A stretch of DNA of 64,000 bases, taken from contig JNLK01000001.1 of NCBI GenBank assembly GCA_000703065.1, forward strand, positions 3,432,001-3,496,000, given 5' to 3'. Origin of the DNA: Lachnospiraceae bacterium AC2029 (lineage in GTDB: Bacteria; Bacillota; Clostridia; Lachnospirales; Lachnospiraceae). Positions 16,190 to 24,836 of this stretch are shown here, piece by piece. A program made the position numbers and the translations under genes. Position 1 is the first letter of the stretch. Every line of letters begins with the position of its first letter. The notes beneath the pieces are model-generated. The model was not told the DNA's origin. It saw only the letters and a program-made list of their open reading frames with translations, and did not search any database.

Positions 16190-17323
16190 ATGTCTAAAGA
16201 AAAAGCCTTTGCGCCGAAGAATTACGTAGTTGGAAAGTACGCTGTGGGGACTTCATGTTTTTCCATTGTTGATATCGGTCGTAAAGAAGTACTTGGAGAT
16301 GGCGAAGGGGATCGGAAGATCTCAGTGCTCATGTATTATCCGGCTGCAAAGGAAGATGTAGAAGGAAGAAAGCGGGCCGCGATCTTTTCAGATGCAAAGA
16401 AAACTGCCATCATGAAAGCGTATCATATCAGAAAAGTCAGTGATGAGATGAATTATGCGGACTACTATGAAAATGTTCCTGTTGCTCAAGGGACAAAGTT
16501 TCCGCTGATCATGTTCAGCATGGGATATAATTCTTATGTGGAATCCAATACCTACCTGCTCTGTGCGCTTGCCAGTTCCGGTTACATCGTAGCTTCTGTT
16601 GGGCATGCTTATGAAGCAGTGGAGAACGATTATGAAGACGGAAGCTATGATCTGTATGATAAGAAAATCAATAAGCGTATGTATAACGGAAAATGGAAGA
16701 AGGCTCATAAAAACCTGCTGAAGAAAGGCTTCCCCAGGAATGAGGATGAATATGTGGCCGCACTCACTGAATTTGAAGCTTTTCAGAATGAGTATACACC
16801 CTACATCATGAATCGTGTAAAGGAATGGGAGGCGGATATCCTAAAGGCATTGGGAGAGGTGAAGATCCGGTATGGCGAACATTTGGATCTCAGCAGAGGA
16901 GTCGGAGCATCCGGACATTCTCTGGGAGGGTGTCTTGCTTATTTCCTGTGCCGATACAACGATGAATTCAGCTGCGGTATCAATATGGATGGCGGACTCT
17001 TCGGTAATTATCCGGAGAAGATCATGGAGAAGCCATTCTGTCAGATCAGCTGTAAGGAAAATGTGAATGTGGAAACCCGTCCATTGGTTCAGACGAAGGC
17101 AGATACGTATCTTGTGATTTTTGAGGATATGAAACATATGGGCTTTACAGATGCCAAGTTTTATATCCCCATCAAGATGCTGTCCGGTAAACTGGATTCA
17201 GAAGAAATGTTCAGGCATCTGATGTATTGCCATATCCGATTCTTTGACCAGTACCTGAAGGGGAAGGATGTCACATTTAAGGGTATGACATCAGATAAGG
17301 TCCATTACAAAAAGATTAACTGA
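16190..17323 (+). CDS. Alpha/beta hydrolase, PAF-acetylhydrolase-like
   Basis: About 377 aa. The nucleophile elbow is GASGHSLGGCLA (Ser about residue 235). FPLIMFSMGYNS (about residue 105) resembles the oxyanion strand, and the MKHMGFTD region likely supplies the His. The layout matches the platelet-activating-factor acetylhydrolase/dienelactone hydrolase group. No signal peptide, so cytosolic. ATG 16190 lies 9 nt after AGAGGA; ATG 16184, two codons earlier, is possible. Substrate unknown, probably a short-chain ester. Confidence 0.75.
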   Translation: MSKEKAFAPKNYVVGKYAVGTSCFSIVDIGRKEVLGDGEGDRKISVLMYYPAAKEDVEGRKRAAIFSDAKKTAIMKAYHIRKVSDEMNYADYYENVPVAQGTKFPLIMFSMGYNSYVESNTYLLCALASSGYIVASVGHAYEAVENDYEDGSYDLYDKKINKRMYNGKWKKAHKNLLKKGFPRNEDEYVAALTEFEAFQNEYTPYIMNRVKEWEADILKALGEVKIRYGEHLDLSRGVGASGHSLGGCLAYFLCRYNDEFSCGINMDGGLFGNYPEKIMEKPFCQISCKENVNVETRPLVQTKADTYLVIFEDMKHMGFTDAKFYIPIKMLSGKLDSEEMFRHLMYCHIRFFDQYLKGKDVTFKGMTSDKVHYKKIN

Positions 17324-17478
17324 TAAATCGGAGTAAAGTCACATGGTTAAAAAATGAGGGCAAATTCACAGTTATGTTAACCACATGACAATGGGTTCAA
17401 CCCTCTTTTTTTGTTCCTCGAAATCCTTTATAATATCATTTGACGGTTTCTGTGTTTTTCCTGAAAAATATCTATTTC

Positions 17479-17697
17479 TTAACATAGGTCAATGCAATGC
17501 CACAAATAAAATGATACAGTTGGAGTGAGTGCGGCACCCTTGCCGTTCCTTTCAAATATCTTAAAGCCGACCTCATCTTCCAGCAGTTTTACCTGATAGG
17601 AAAATGTGGGCTGGCTTACAAAGGCATTCTCTGCAGCGCGACTGAAGTTAAGTGTTCGCGCCGGTTCTATACAGTAATCGATCTGTTTGGTGGTCAT
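17479..17697 (-). pseudogene. Truncated LysR-type regulator (HTH only)
   Basis: Reads MTTKQIDYCIEPARTLNFSR, AAENAFVSQPTFSYQVKLLE, then DEVGFKIFERNGKGAALTP, the complete HTH of a LysR protein. It then leaves the family sequence and stops after 72 aa, so the effector domain is missing. It faces away from the aldo/keto reductase remnant at 17902, a common LysR/target arrangement, so both seem to have decayed together. Confidence 0.75.
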
Positions 17698-17901
17698 CGA
17701 AAAATCCCCCAGAATCAGTTATTTAAAAATTAAATCAATTATAGGATATTTGAATTGGAGATTTCAAGCGCTTCATGCAATAATTATATCAACGAAGCGA
17801 AACACACAGGAATGATCAAACAGATAATGAATAAACAAAACGGAACATGGAAACTGACGAGTTCAAAGGCTTCAACCTATTAATGAATGGAGGATCATGC
17901 A

Positions 17902-18114
17902 ATGGAATATGTAACACTTAATAACAAACTGGAATGTCCTGTAGTCGGGATCGGAACATTTATGCTTTCGCCTGCCGATGCGGAAAACAGTGTAAGAGAA
18001 GCACTTAGGATGGCTAAGATCGCGGAGCTTGATAAAAATGAGAGATACTATCACAGGACAGATGAGCAGCTTGTCCAGTTTGCAGGCTGGAGGCCCGATT
18101 TTGAAAAAGGTTGA
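17902..18114 (+). pseudogene. Aldo/keto reductase with large internal deletion
   Basis: The first ~36 codons (MEYVTLNNKLECPVVGIGTF, MLSPADAENSVREALR) are the N terminus of an aldo/keto reductase. They join in frame to ~34 codons of its C terminus (IAELDKNERYYHRTDEQLVQ, FAGWRPDFEKG). The catalytic Asp, Tyr, Lys and His segments are absent. GGAGG precedes the ATG, so a 70-aa peptide could still be made. Confidence 0.75.
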
Positions 18115-18121
18115 GGTGAGC

Positions 18122-18158
18122 AGAGGCAGTCACTTAAAATAGTGGCCGCCTCTTTTTT
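18122..18158. terminator. Terminator between the AKR remnant and the convergent tetR gene
   Basis: Interrupted stem AGAGGC-AG-TCACT / AGTG-GC-CGCCTCT followed by TTTTTT on the + strand. It may serve both directions. Confidence 0.65.
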
Positions 18159-18161
18159 GGA

Positions 18162-18728
18162 CTAAAGGATAGAAGATATACCGTTTAAAAACAACTTTCC
18201 CGATAAATCAATCAGAGAATCAAGGGGAATTATCTTACCATCGGTAACCCACTGACGGTAGATATTGGAACTTGTCAGTGCCAGAAAAGTATTGATGATA
18301 TTCTGTTCTTCCGGGGAGAAAACTGCATAAGGATTGTGGCGGCTCCGGTTGTGCCGGAGCATTGACATAAAGAATTTGTCGGCAAACTCACGGTAACTTG
18401 CTGAACAGACAATCTTTTCCATATATGGCTCCTGATCAGCCATGAAAGTAAAGAATACACGGTTTACCTCCGTGAATGGCGCATCAGGAGGTACCTGATC
18501 GATTGCTTCATAGTATTTTTCTGACAGTTCTGAAAACATGTCTTCATATAAAGCTTCGATGCAGGTATAGTGCAGGTAGAAGGTTTTTCTGTGGATCATG
18601 GCGCGATTAGTTAGTTCTTTGATGGTGATCTCAGACGCATCCATCTCACAGATCATCTTTTTGAAAGTCTCCTTGATGGCATTTTTCGTCTTTTGTATGC
18701 GGAGATCTGTTTTTCTTTCGATAGGCAT
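18162..18728 (-). CDS. TetR-family regulator
   Basis: A protein of 188 aa. The N-terminal HTH is RIQKTKNAIKETFKKMICEM, ITIKELTNRAMIHRKTFYLH. The rest is the all-helical ligand/dimer domain. ATG 18728 follows AAGGAGG; the frame extends further but has no signal there. It is divergent from the redox operon starting at 18875. CCACA/TGTGG dyads lie between them, so it probably represses that operon and itself. Confidence 0.85.
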   Translation of the reverse strand: MPIERKTDLRIQKTKNAIKETFKKMICEMDASEITIKELTNRAMIHRKTFYLHYTCIEALYEDMFSELSEKYYEAIDQVPPDAPFTEVNRVFFTFMADQEPYMEKIVCSASYREFADKFFMSMLRHNRSRHNPYAVFSPEEQNIINTFLALTSSNIYRQWVTDGKIIPLDSLIDLSGKLFLNGISSIL

Positions 18729-18747
18729 GGGATCCTCCTTGAAATGT

Positions 18748-18793
18748 CCACATTTAAAAATATGTGGCTTACTCGCCACAATGAACAATGTGG
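18748..18793. promoter_or_regulatory. Two CCACA/TGTGG dyads, candidate TetR operators
   Basis: CCACAT-N8-ATGTGG at 18748-18767 and CCACA-N8-TGTGG at 18776-18793, in the gap between tetR and the redox operon. A further ACGTGGATA half-site lies near 18848. Confidence 0.6.
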
Positions 18794-18874
18794 AAATGGC
18801 TTTTATAATTGTTTTTTATTATACTGTCCACAGAACGAAAAATCAACACGTGGATATTTATACAGGAGGCTATT

Positions 18875-19207
18875 ATGGCAGAGAAAATCGTACAGACAGC
18901 AGGAAGAGATGCGCTTGGTACTTTCGCACCGGAGTTCGCTCATTATAACGATGACATTCTCTTTGGAGAGAACTGGAATAATGAGGATATTGATCTGAAG
19001 ACAAGATGTATTATTACTGTAGTGTCGCTGATGTCTCAGGGGGTTACCGATAGTTCCCTAAAGTATCATCTGACAAATGCGAAGAATCATGGCGTAACGA
19101 AGAAGGAGATGGCGGCTATCATTACTCATACTGCTTTCTACTGTGGTTGGCCCCATTCCTGGGCTACATTTAACTTGGCTAAGGAAATATATGCAGACGA
19201 GGAATAA
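18875..19207 (+). CDS. Carboxymuconolactone decarboxylase-family protein
   Basis: A 110-aa protein of the CMD/AhpD fold: TRCIITVVSLMSQGVTDSSL, YHLTNAKNHGVTKKEMAAII, then HTAFYCGWPHSWATF. It has a single Cys in the helix where AhpD has CxxC. Conserved Glu (KKEMAAII) and His (HTAFYCGWP) match the family. ATG follows ACAGGAGGCTATT. It is the first gene of the operon; CMD proteins often sit beside aldo/keto reductases and flavodoxins in Clostridia. Exact reaction unknown; probably redox or lactone chemistry. Confidence 0.8.
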   Translation: MAEKIVQTAGRDALGTFAPEFAHYNDDILFGENWNNEDIDLKTRCIITVVSLMSQGVTDSSLKYHLTNAKNHGVTKKEMAAIITHTAFYCGWPHSWATFNLAKEIYADEE

Positions 19208-19211
19208 AACC

Positions 19212-19565
19212 ATGAAGAATGTCATTATCACGGATGGAAGTGTAAGAATCCGGGCGACACTTAATGACACTCTGGCTGCGAGGGATTTTGAAAAAAGACT
19301 GCCGTTTACATGCAGCGGATACGACTCAGGAATTGACTACTGCTGCAGTGCGGCAAACGGACTTTACGATCCTTTGGAAACGCAGGTCGGATGGAAGAAC
19401 GGAGATATCAGCCTTGGAGGTGGATGGTTCGCGCTTCTGTATGGCGGAGAGGAAGCATCCGGAAAGTATAAGGATATGATGATCATCGGCCATATCCATG
19501 ACGGTGATCTTAAGCTGGTAGGACAGATGCCGGAGCGTGTGACGCTGACGGTATCGGAAGAATAA
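19212..19565 (+). CDS. Cyclophilin-like fold protein (cytosolic)
   Basis: A 117-aa protein. It shows SVRIRATLNDTLAARDFEKR, LPFTCSGY, the GDISLGGGWFALLYGG turn and IGHIHDGDLKLVGQMPE. This is the cyclophilin-like domain common beside flavodoxins. It lacks the prolyl-isomerase residues of true cyclophilins, so catalysis is doubtful. The start is 4 bp after the CMD stop, using GAGGAATAAAACC. A lipoprotein paralogue is at 21604. Confidence 0.7.
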   Translation: MKNVIITDGSVRIRATLNDTLAARDFEKRLPFTCSGYDSGIDYCCSAANGLYDPLETQVGWKNGDISLGGGWFALLYGGEEASGKYKDMMIIGHIHDGDLKLVGQMPERVTLTVSEE

Positions 19566-19580
19566 AGGAGGCAGATCAAC

Positions 19581-20291
19581 ATGAAGAGAAGGATATCGAT
19601 ACTGGCATTTATCCTGCTGGCTTTTGGACTGACTGCCTGTGGGAAGAACGACGGACAGGCAACGACAGGCGCGGCAGTGACCGTACAGACGGAGAGTTCA
19701 CAGGAGAAGAAAACCGAGAATAACAGCGGTAATGAGAAGGATCAGACCACATCCGCGGCAACGGAAGCGGTTCCGGGAGACAAGTCGTCGGAAAAAACAG
19801 ACAATACAGAGAAGAAGAGCGGGACTCTCGTAGTTTATTTCTCTGCAACCGGAACCACTAGGGATATCGCGGACAAGATCGCAGGCATCACGGGAGCGGA
19901 CGTATATGAGATCAAGGCGGCACAGGCATATTCGGATGCGGATCTTAACTGGAACGATTCCGACAGCCGCTCAACGAAGGAACAGAATGACCCCTCCGTA
20001 AGACCGGAGATCGGCAGTGAGACCATATCCCTTGAGGGATATACAAAGATCTACATCGGATATCCCATCTGGTGGGGAGAAGAGCCCCGCATCATGGATA
20101 CATTTGTGGAGAGCTATAAATTCGACGGTATCACCATGATCCCCTTCTGCACCTCCAGCAGCAGCGGGATAGGCAGGAGCGGACAGAACCTTGCAGACAA
20201 TGCAGGAAGCGGAAACTGGCTGGATGGAGAGCGCTTCGGAGCCGGCGCGTCAGAGGATGAGATCAGATCCTGGATCGATGGTCTGCTGTAA
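19581..20291 (+). CDS. Lipoprotein flavodoxin (copy 1)
   Basis: A protein of 236 aa. A signal peptide ends in the lipobox LTACG (Cys about residue 20), then a low-complexity Ser/Thr/Lys/Glu linker to about residue 78. The flavodoxin domain has TLVVYFSATGTTRDIADKIA (FMN phosphate loop), IGYPIWWGEEPRI and FCTSSSSGIGRS. It is anchored outside the membrane, unlike classical flavodoxins, so it probably carries electrons or acts as a quinone-reductase-like enzyme at the cell surface. GGAGG precedes the ATG. It sits between the cyclophilin-like gene and the DUF4405-type gene. Confidence 0.85.
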   Translation: MKRRISILAFILLAFGLTACGKNDGQATTGAAVTVQTESSQEKKTENNSGNEKDQTTSAATEAVPGDKSSEKTDNTEKKSGTLVVYFSATGTTRDIADKIAGITGADVYEIKAAQAYSDADLNWNDSDSRSTKEQNDPSVRPEIGSETISLEGYTKIYIGYPIWWGEEPRIMDTFVESYKFDGITMIPFCTSSSSGIGRSGQNLADNAGSGNWLDGERFGAGASEDEIRSWIDGLL

Positions 20292-20317
20292 ACAGTAAGG
20301 AAAGAGAGGACGGATCC

Positions 20318-21415
20318 ATGCTGAAAAAACATAATACGATGATAAGAAGAACAGTGGATGTCTGCATGACCGCCCTCTTACTATGCCTGATGGCGTATCA
20401 GGTGACAGGCGAAACACTTCATGAGTGGATCGGGATAGGCATGACGGTCCTGGTGATCCTCCACCAGATCCTGAACAGGAAATGGTACGGGGCGATGTTC
20501 AAGGGAAAGTATAAGTCGTACCGGATGATCACAACGGTGATCAGTGTCCTTCTTATTATATCCTTTGCACTTACGGCATTCTGCGGAATGGCCATGAGCG
20601 GCCATGCAGTACCGTTTATGTATGGCATGGTAAAGGTTTCCTTTGCAAGAAGCATGCATCTGTCCATGTCACATTGGTCGTTTGTGTTAATGGGGCTGCA
20701 CCTCGGACTGCATATCCCGGTAATGTTTGCGAAGCTTTCGATCGCGGATAAAATAAAGACGGCCATATCCGTGGTATTCTGCATCATAGCAGGTACAGGG
20801 CTGTTTTTATTCATAAAAAACGGGGTGCCGGATTATCTCTTCTTCCAGGTTCCCTTTGCATCTCTTGATTACGAGAAATCCGGCATCCTTGTTTTTCTGG
20901 AAAATATCCTGCAGCTTACATTTTGGGGATATATCGGGACAGAGACCGCCGTACTGTGCAGGAATTCACAGAGGAAGAAAGAGGAGAAGAAGAATCCGCT
21001 GCTGCCTGTGGTCCTGATCATGGGTGCAGTGTTACTGGGGGTGATCATTCATATGTTAGCAGGAAATAGAGACAAAAAGGGATCCGCCGGGGCAGGATGG
21101 AGTAGCTTCGGTAAAACGGTAAAAACATCATCATCCGAAAAGACGGATAAAACAGAAAAAACGGAGTCAACAACCGAAAGTCGGGCAGGACAGACAGCGG
21201 AGCCTTCGGCAAAAGCAGATCCGGCAAAGGTGCAGGACGGATTTATTCTGGTTGGAAGCGGGACATTTCTCATGGGAAGTCCCGAGTCCGAGAACTGGCG
21301 AATCGATGATGAGGTGCAGCATGAAGTAAATGTATCGGCATTTTATATCGATCCCTATGAGACAACTCAGGAAGATATTCAGGCCTGGCTCGATGTGAAC
21401 GGGATCGCCAGATAG
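20318..21415 (+). CDS. DUF4405-type membrane protein fused to a truncated FGE/SUMF1 domain
   Basis: A protein of 365 aa. Residues about 1-250 carry six or seven helices with His pairs (HEWIGIG, VILHQIL, MHLSMSHWSFVLMGLHLGLH) that could bind heme b. A Lys/Ser/Thr linker follows. At about 305-360 comes the start of a formylglycine-generating-enzyme-like domain (DGFILVGSGTFLMGSPESEN, VNVSAFYIDPYETTQED). The domain then breaks off after about 55 of its usual ~230 residues. The protein is likely the quinol or heme side of the surface flavodoxin system; the FGE part should be inactive. Confidence 0.7.
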   Translation: MLKKHNTMIRRTVDVCMTALLLCLMAYQVTGETLHEWIGIGMTVLVILHQILNRKWYGAMFKGKYKSYRMITTVISVLLIISFALTAFCGMAMSGHAVPFMYGMVKVSFARSMHLSMSHWSFVLMGLHLGLHIPVMFAKLSIADKIKTAISVVFCIIAGTGLFLFIKNGVPDYLFFQVPFASLDYEKSGILVFLENILQLTFWGYIGTETAVLCRNSQRKKEEKKNPLLPVVLIMGAVLLGVIIHMLAGNRDKKGSAGAGWSSFGKTVKTSSSEKTDKTEKTESTTESRAGQTAEPSAKADPAKVQDGFILVGSGTFLMGSPESENWRIDDEVQHEVNVSAFYIDPYETTQEDIQAWLDVNGIAR

Positions 21416-21603
21416 AGAAACCCAATGATCCGATTACGTATAGAAGAATCTTAGTACTCTGATCTCCATACAGGTCACCTCCATAGATATTCTAATAAAG
21501 AATAACTAATAATGCAATATAGATATTGGACATTTCTTGTCTGCGAGAATAAACTGTAGGAAGAGTAGGATGTGAAGCAACGCACTTGAAGGGAGAAAAA
21601 GAG

Positions 21604-22218
21604 ATGAAAAAAACGATAGCTTTATTACTGGCAGTTATTATGTGCGTTTCTGTTACGGCTTGCGGTACAGGAAATACGGAAACAGAGACAGTACAGGAGC
21701 AGATTCAGCCACAGCCTGCTGAAGAGGTTGCAGCTATACAGGAAGACTCATCAGAGGTTTCAGAGACAGATAACACATCAGATGTAAAAGTTGCAAAGGA
21801 TGGAGCTGATATGCAGACCGAGGACAAATCAATGCCCACAAGGATACCGATGGAGGGCGGCACAAAGATCAATATGTATTTTGGGGATACGCTCATCACC
21901 GGAGTGTTGAACGATTGTGATACAGCAAAGGCATTCATTGAAAAGCTTCCCATGACGCAGCATGTGAGCAGGTATTCACACGATTTTTGCGGAGTGACAG
22001 AAGATCTGCCATACAATGCGGACGAAGTACATTACGGATGGCTGAACGGGGATATAGATTATGCGATCAATGCGCCATACTTTACGATCCTGTTTGAAGA
22101 TGAGGATAAATCGGAGCAGTATGGTGACCAGGTAAATATCGGTGTCATCACCGTTCCGCTCAGTGAGATCGCTGCATTGGAAGGATCCTATGACGTTCGT
22201 ATAGAGCTGGCTGAGTAA
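21604..22218 (+). CDS. Lipoprotein with cyclophilin-like domain
   Basis: A protein of 204 aa. Signal peptide with lipobox SVTACG, a Glu/Gln/Thr-rich linker to about residue 75, then a cyclophilin-like domain (TKINMYFGDTLITGVLNDCD, TAKAFIEKLPM, VHYGWLNGDIDYAINAPYF, NIGVITVPLSEI). It is related to the cytosolic 19212 protein but secreted. ATG 21604 follows GAAGGGAGAAAAA. The next flavodoxin starts 17 bp after its stop, so the cyclophilin-flavodoxin order repeats that at 19212-20291. Confidence 0.75.
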   Translation: MKKTIALLLAVIMCVSVTACGTGNTETETVQEQIQPQPAEEVAAIQEDSSEVSETDNTSDVKVAKDGADMQTEDKSMPTRIPMEGGTKINMYFGDTLITGVLNDCDTAKAFIEKLPMTQHVSRYSHDFCGVTEDLPYNADEVHYGWLNGDIDYAINAPYFTILFEDEDKSEQYGDQVNIGVITVPLSEIAALEGSYDVRIELAE

Positions 22219-22234
22219 GGAGGATACATCAGAT

Positions 22235-22921
22235 ATGAAGAAAAAAAGATGGATAGGGATGCTGCTTGTTTTCGTTCTGCTCTTTGCTTTGGCGGGATGC
22301 GGAGCAACGGGGCAGGCACAGAATGAAAAGAAAAATGAAACTGAAGCAACGCCTCAAACGGAAGCTGCCAAAACGGAGACAGTCGAAACAGAGGCTGCAG
22401 ATGCGGTAGAAAAAAATACAGGAGACGGTAAAACACTTGTTGTGTATTTCTCATACACAGGTCATCTGGACAGCATGGCTCACTGGATCGCAGATGAATC
22501 GGGTGCAGATCTTGTAAGGGTAATGGCAAAGGAAGCATATCCCGAGGATTATGATGAAACGGTAGACAGAGCCAAGAAGGAACAGGATGATGATGCCAGA
22601 CCGGAGATCGACATTGATCTGACGGAGGAACAGATGGCGGAATATGATACGGTGTTCTTTGGGTTCCCGGTATGGTGGTATGACATACCCATGCCGATGT
22701 ACACCTTCCTCGATTCATATGATCTTTCCGGAAAAACCATTATCCCTTTCCTGTCACATGAGGGAAGCTCAAACGGGGCAAACGCGAGAAAGACGATAGA
22801 AGAGCATGCAGTAGGTTCCACGGTAAGATTTGATGATGCGCTTTCCATACGGGGCAGTGAAGTGGATTCTTCTGAACAGGCTGTCAGGGACTGGGTGGAT
22901 GGTCTGGGCTTTGGTAAATAA
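22235..22921 (+). CDS. Lipoprotein flavodoxin (copy 2)
   Basis: A protein of 228 aa. Signal peptide with lipobox LAGCG (Cys about residue 22), an Glu/Thr linker to about 65, then a flavodoxin domain with TLVVYFSYTGHLDSMAHWIA, FFGFPVWWYDIPMPM and IIPFLSHEGSSNG. Paralogous to the 19581 product. GTAAGGAGG precedes the ATG by 9 nt. The duplicated cyclophilin/flavodoxin pair suggests an FMN-based surface electron chain. Confidence 0.85.
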   Translation: MKKKRWIGMLLVFVLLFALAGCGATGQAQNEKKNETEATPQTEAAKTETVETEAADAVEKNTGDGKTLVVYFSYTGHLDSMAHWIADESGADLVRVMAKEAYPEDYDETVDRAKKEQDDDARPEIDIDLTEEQMAEYDTVFFGFPVWWYDIPMPMYTFLDSYDLSGKTIIPFLSHEGSSNGANARKTIEEHAVGSTVRFDDALSIRGSEVDSSEQAVRDWVDGLGFGK

Positions 22922-22980
22922 TAAAAGAACGATGGAGGGAGTCTTTATTCGTATAGCTTAAAACGAAAGGAGAAATAACC

Positions 22981-24147
22981 ATGTTAGGTAATTTTAGCTA
23001 CAAGAATGCAACAAAACTTTATTTTGGAGATGATTCTCTTAAGTATCTGAATGAAGAACTTCCCAAGTATGGAAAAAACGTTCAGCTGATCTATGGAGGA
23101 GGCTCCATAAAGAAGAACGGTATTTATGATGAGATCATAAAGATCTTAAAGGACAACGGGAAAAATATAATAGAAGATCCGGGTGTAATGCCGAATCCTA
23201 CTATCGAGAAGCTTCGCGAGGGTATTAAGATCGCAAGGGATAATAAAACAGATCTGCTTCTGGCAGTGGGCGGAGGTTCCTGCTGCGATTATGCAAAGGC
23301 GGTTTCCGTATCGGTGAACTGTGATGAGGATCCATGGGATAAATACTATATCAGGTTCGAGGAACCTACATGCGATATCCTTCCGGTAGGATGTATCCTT
23401 ACTATGGCCGGGACAGGATCTGAGATGAACGCAGGTGCCGTAATAACCAATCATGAGCAGAAGCTGAAGATCGGGCATGTTTTCGGAGAAGAGGTAATGC
23501 CCAGGTTTTCAATCCTTAATCCCAGGTTTACCTTCTCGCTCCCCAAAAGGCAGATGGTAGCAGGCATTTATGATATCTTCAATCACATATGCGAACAGTA
23601 TTTCTCCGGAGAAGATGACAATACGAGCGACTATATCGCAGAAGCTCTTATGAAGTCACTGATCCACAGCTCACTCATAGCGGTTGAGGATCCGGAGAAT
23701 TATGAAGCAAGATCCAATATCATGTGGACGGCAACATGGGCATTAAATACGCTCATCTCCAGAGGCAAGTCTACAGACTGGATGGTGCATATGATCGGTC
23801 AGGCAGTCGGTGCGTATACGGATGCCACACATGGCATGACGTTATCGGCGGTATCGTTGCCGTATTATCGTTACGTAATGCCCTATGGATTGAAGAAATT
23901 CAAGAGATTTGCTGAAGAAGTGTGGAATATATCATCTAATGGATTATCCGATGATCAGGTGGCCAATGAAGGGCTTAAAGCTATGGAGAACTGGATGAAA
24001 AAGATTGGCGTTGCTATGAACATATCCGAGCTTGGTGCTACAGAGGATATGATCGACGGAATCACAGAAGGAACACTGATCCTCGAAGGCGGATATAAAG
24101 TGCTTACAAAGGATGAGATAAGACAGATTCTCAAAAAATCACTGTAG
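22981..24147 (+). CDS. Iron-containing alcohol dehydrogenase (butanol-dehydrogenase type)
   Basis: A protein of 388 aa, cytosolic, reducing aldehydes with NAD(P)H. Nucleotide-binding segment LLAVGGGSCCDYAKAV, the TMAGTGSEMN block, and Fe ligands in GIYDIFNHICEQY, DWMVHMIGQAV and DATHGMTLSA (Asp and three His). Length and order match the BDH/YqhD group. AAAGGAGAAATAACC precedes the ATG. It is in the redox operon, 59 bp after the flavodoxin stop. Confidence 0.9.
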   Translation: MLGNFSYKNATKLYFGDDSLKYLNEELPKYGKNVQLIYGGGSIKKNGIYDEIIKILKDNGKNIIEDPGVMPNPTIEKLREGIKIARDNKTDLLLAVGGGSCCDYAKAVSVSVNCDEDPWDKYYIRFEEPTCDILPVGCILTMAGTGSEMNAGAVITNHEQKLKIGHVFGEEVMPRFSILNPRFTFSLPKRQMVAGIYDIFNHICEQYFSGEDDNTSDYIAEALMKSLIHSSLIAVEDPENYEARSNIMWTATWALNTLISRGKSTDWMVHMIGQAVGAYTDATHGMTLSAVSLPYYRYVMPYGLKKFKRFAEEVWNISSNGLSDDQVANEGLKAMENWMKKIGVAMNISELGATEDMIDGITEGTLILEGGYKVLTKDEIRQILKKSL

Positions 24148-24194
24148 TACATTCTACGATGCAGGGTAAATATAGACAAAGGAGGACTTAAGAA

Positions 24195-24758
24195 ATGAAA
24201 CAGGAGATCAAGACAACAGAAGCGATTTTTCCGATGCCGGTACTTATGATATCGACATTCAATGAGGATGGCAGCGTGGACGTTATGAACGCAGCCTGGG
24301 GAACCATGCTCGACAGGGATAAGGTTGCCCTTAACCTTACGGAGACTCACAAGACTGTTGAGAACATCAAAGCAAGAAAAGGCTTCGTGGTTCATATCGC
24401 CGATGCAAAGCATGTGGTTGAGGCAGATTACTTTGGCATCGCAAGCGGAAATACCGAAAAGGAGAAGTTCGCAAAGAGTGGGATGACCTTTACAACGTCT
24501 GATCTTGTGGATGCACCGGTTATCAATGAATTCCCGATTGCCATGGAGTGTGAGTTTATAGAGTATCAGAGCGATGATACCGGCCTTGGTGTTATCGGAA
24601 AGGTTTTAAGAACGTCTGTTGAGGAAGCCAACATGAAAGACGGCAAGGTGGATATTGATTCACTGGAGGCTATCGCCTTTGATCCATATACCCATGGATA
24701 CTACAAAGTAAGCGGCAGAGTCGGAGAGGCATTTAAGGACGGCGCCAAGCTGAAATAA
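24195..24758 (+). CDS. Flavin reductase-like FMN-binding split-barrel protein
   Basis: A protein of 187 aa of the flavoredoxin group: FPMPVLMISTFNEDGSVDVM, NAAWGTMLDRDKVALNLTET, HKTVENIK, and GYYKVSGRVGEAFKDG at the end. It probably binds FMN and uses NAD(P)H. CAAAGGAGG precedes the ATG. It is the last gene of the operon, before a 25-bp inverted repeat. Confidence 0.85.
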   Translation: MKQEIKTTEAIFPMPVLMISTFNEDGSVDVMNAAWGTMLDRDKVALNLTETHKTVENIKARKGFVVHIADAKHVVEADYFGIASGNTEKEKFAKSGMTFTTSDLVDAPVINEFPIAMECEFIEYQSDDTGLGVIGKVLRTSVEEANMKDGKVDIDSLEAIAFDPYTHGYYKVSGRVGEAFKDGAKLK

Positions 24759-24769
24759 AGAAAATAGAA

Positions 24770-24824
24770 GGCTCTTCAGGGGTGAAGGTGGGTGAAAAGC
24801 ACCCACCTTCACCCCTGAAGAGCC
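24770..24824. terminator. Perfect 25-bp inverted repeat between convergent genes
   Basis: Arms 24770-24794 and 24800-24824 pair without a mismatch around AAAAG. It ends the redox operon and the convergent VOC gene. There is no T run on either side, so it may be a bidirectional transcript stabiliser rather than a classical terminator. Confidence 0.7.
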
Positions 24825-24836
24825 TAGTATGTCATG

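Noticed and set aside
17340-17415. Terminator after the PAF-acetylhydrolase-like gene
   Set aside because: GAGGG ... CCCTC with TTTTTTT is present, but the arms are about 45 nt apart and only five bases long, so I did not annotate it.
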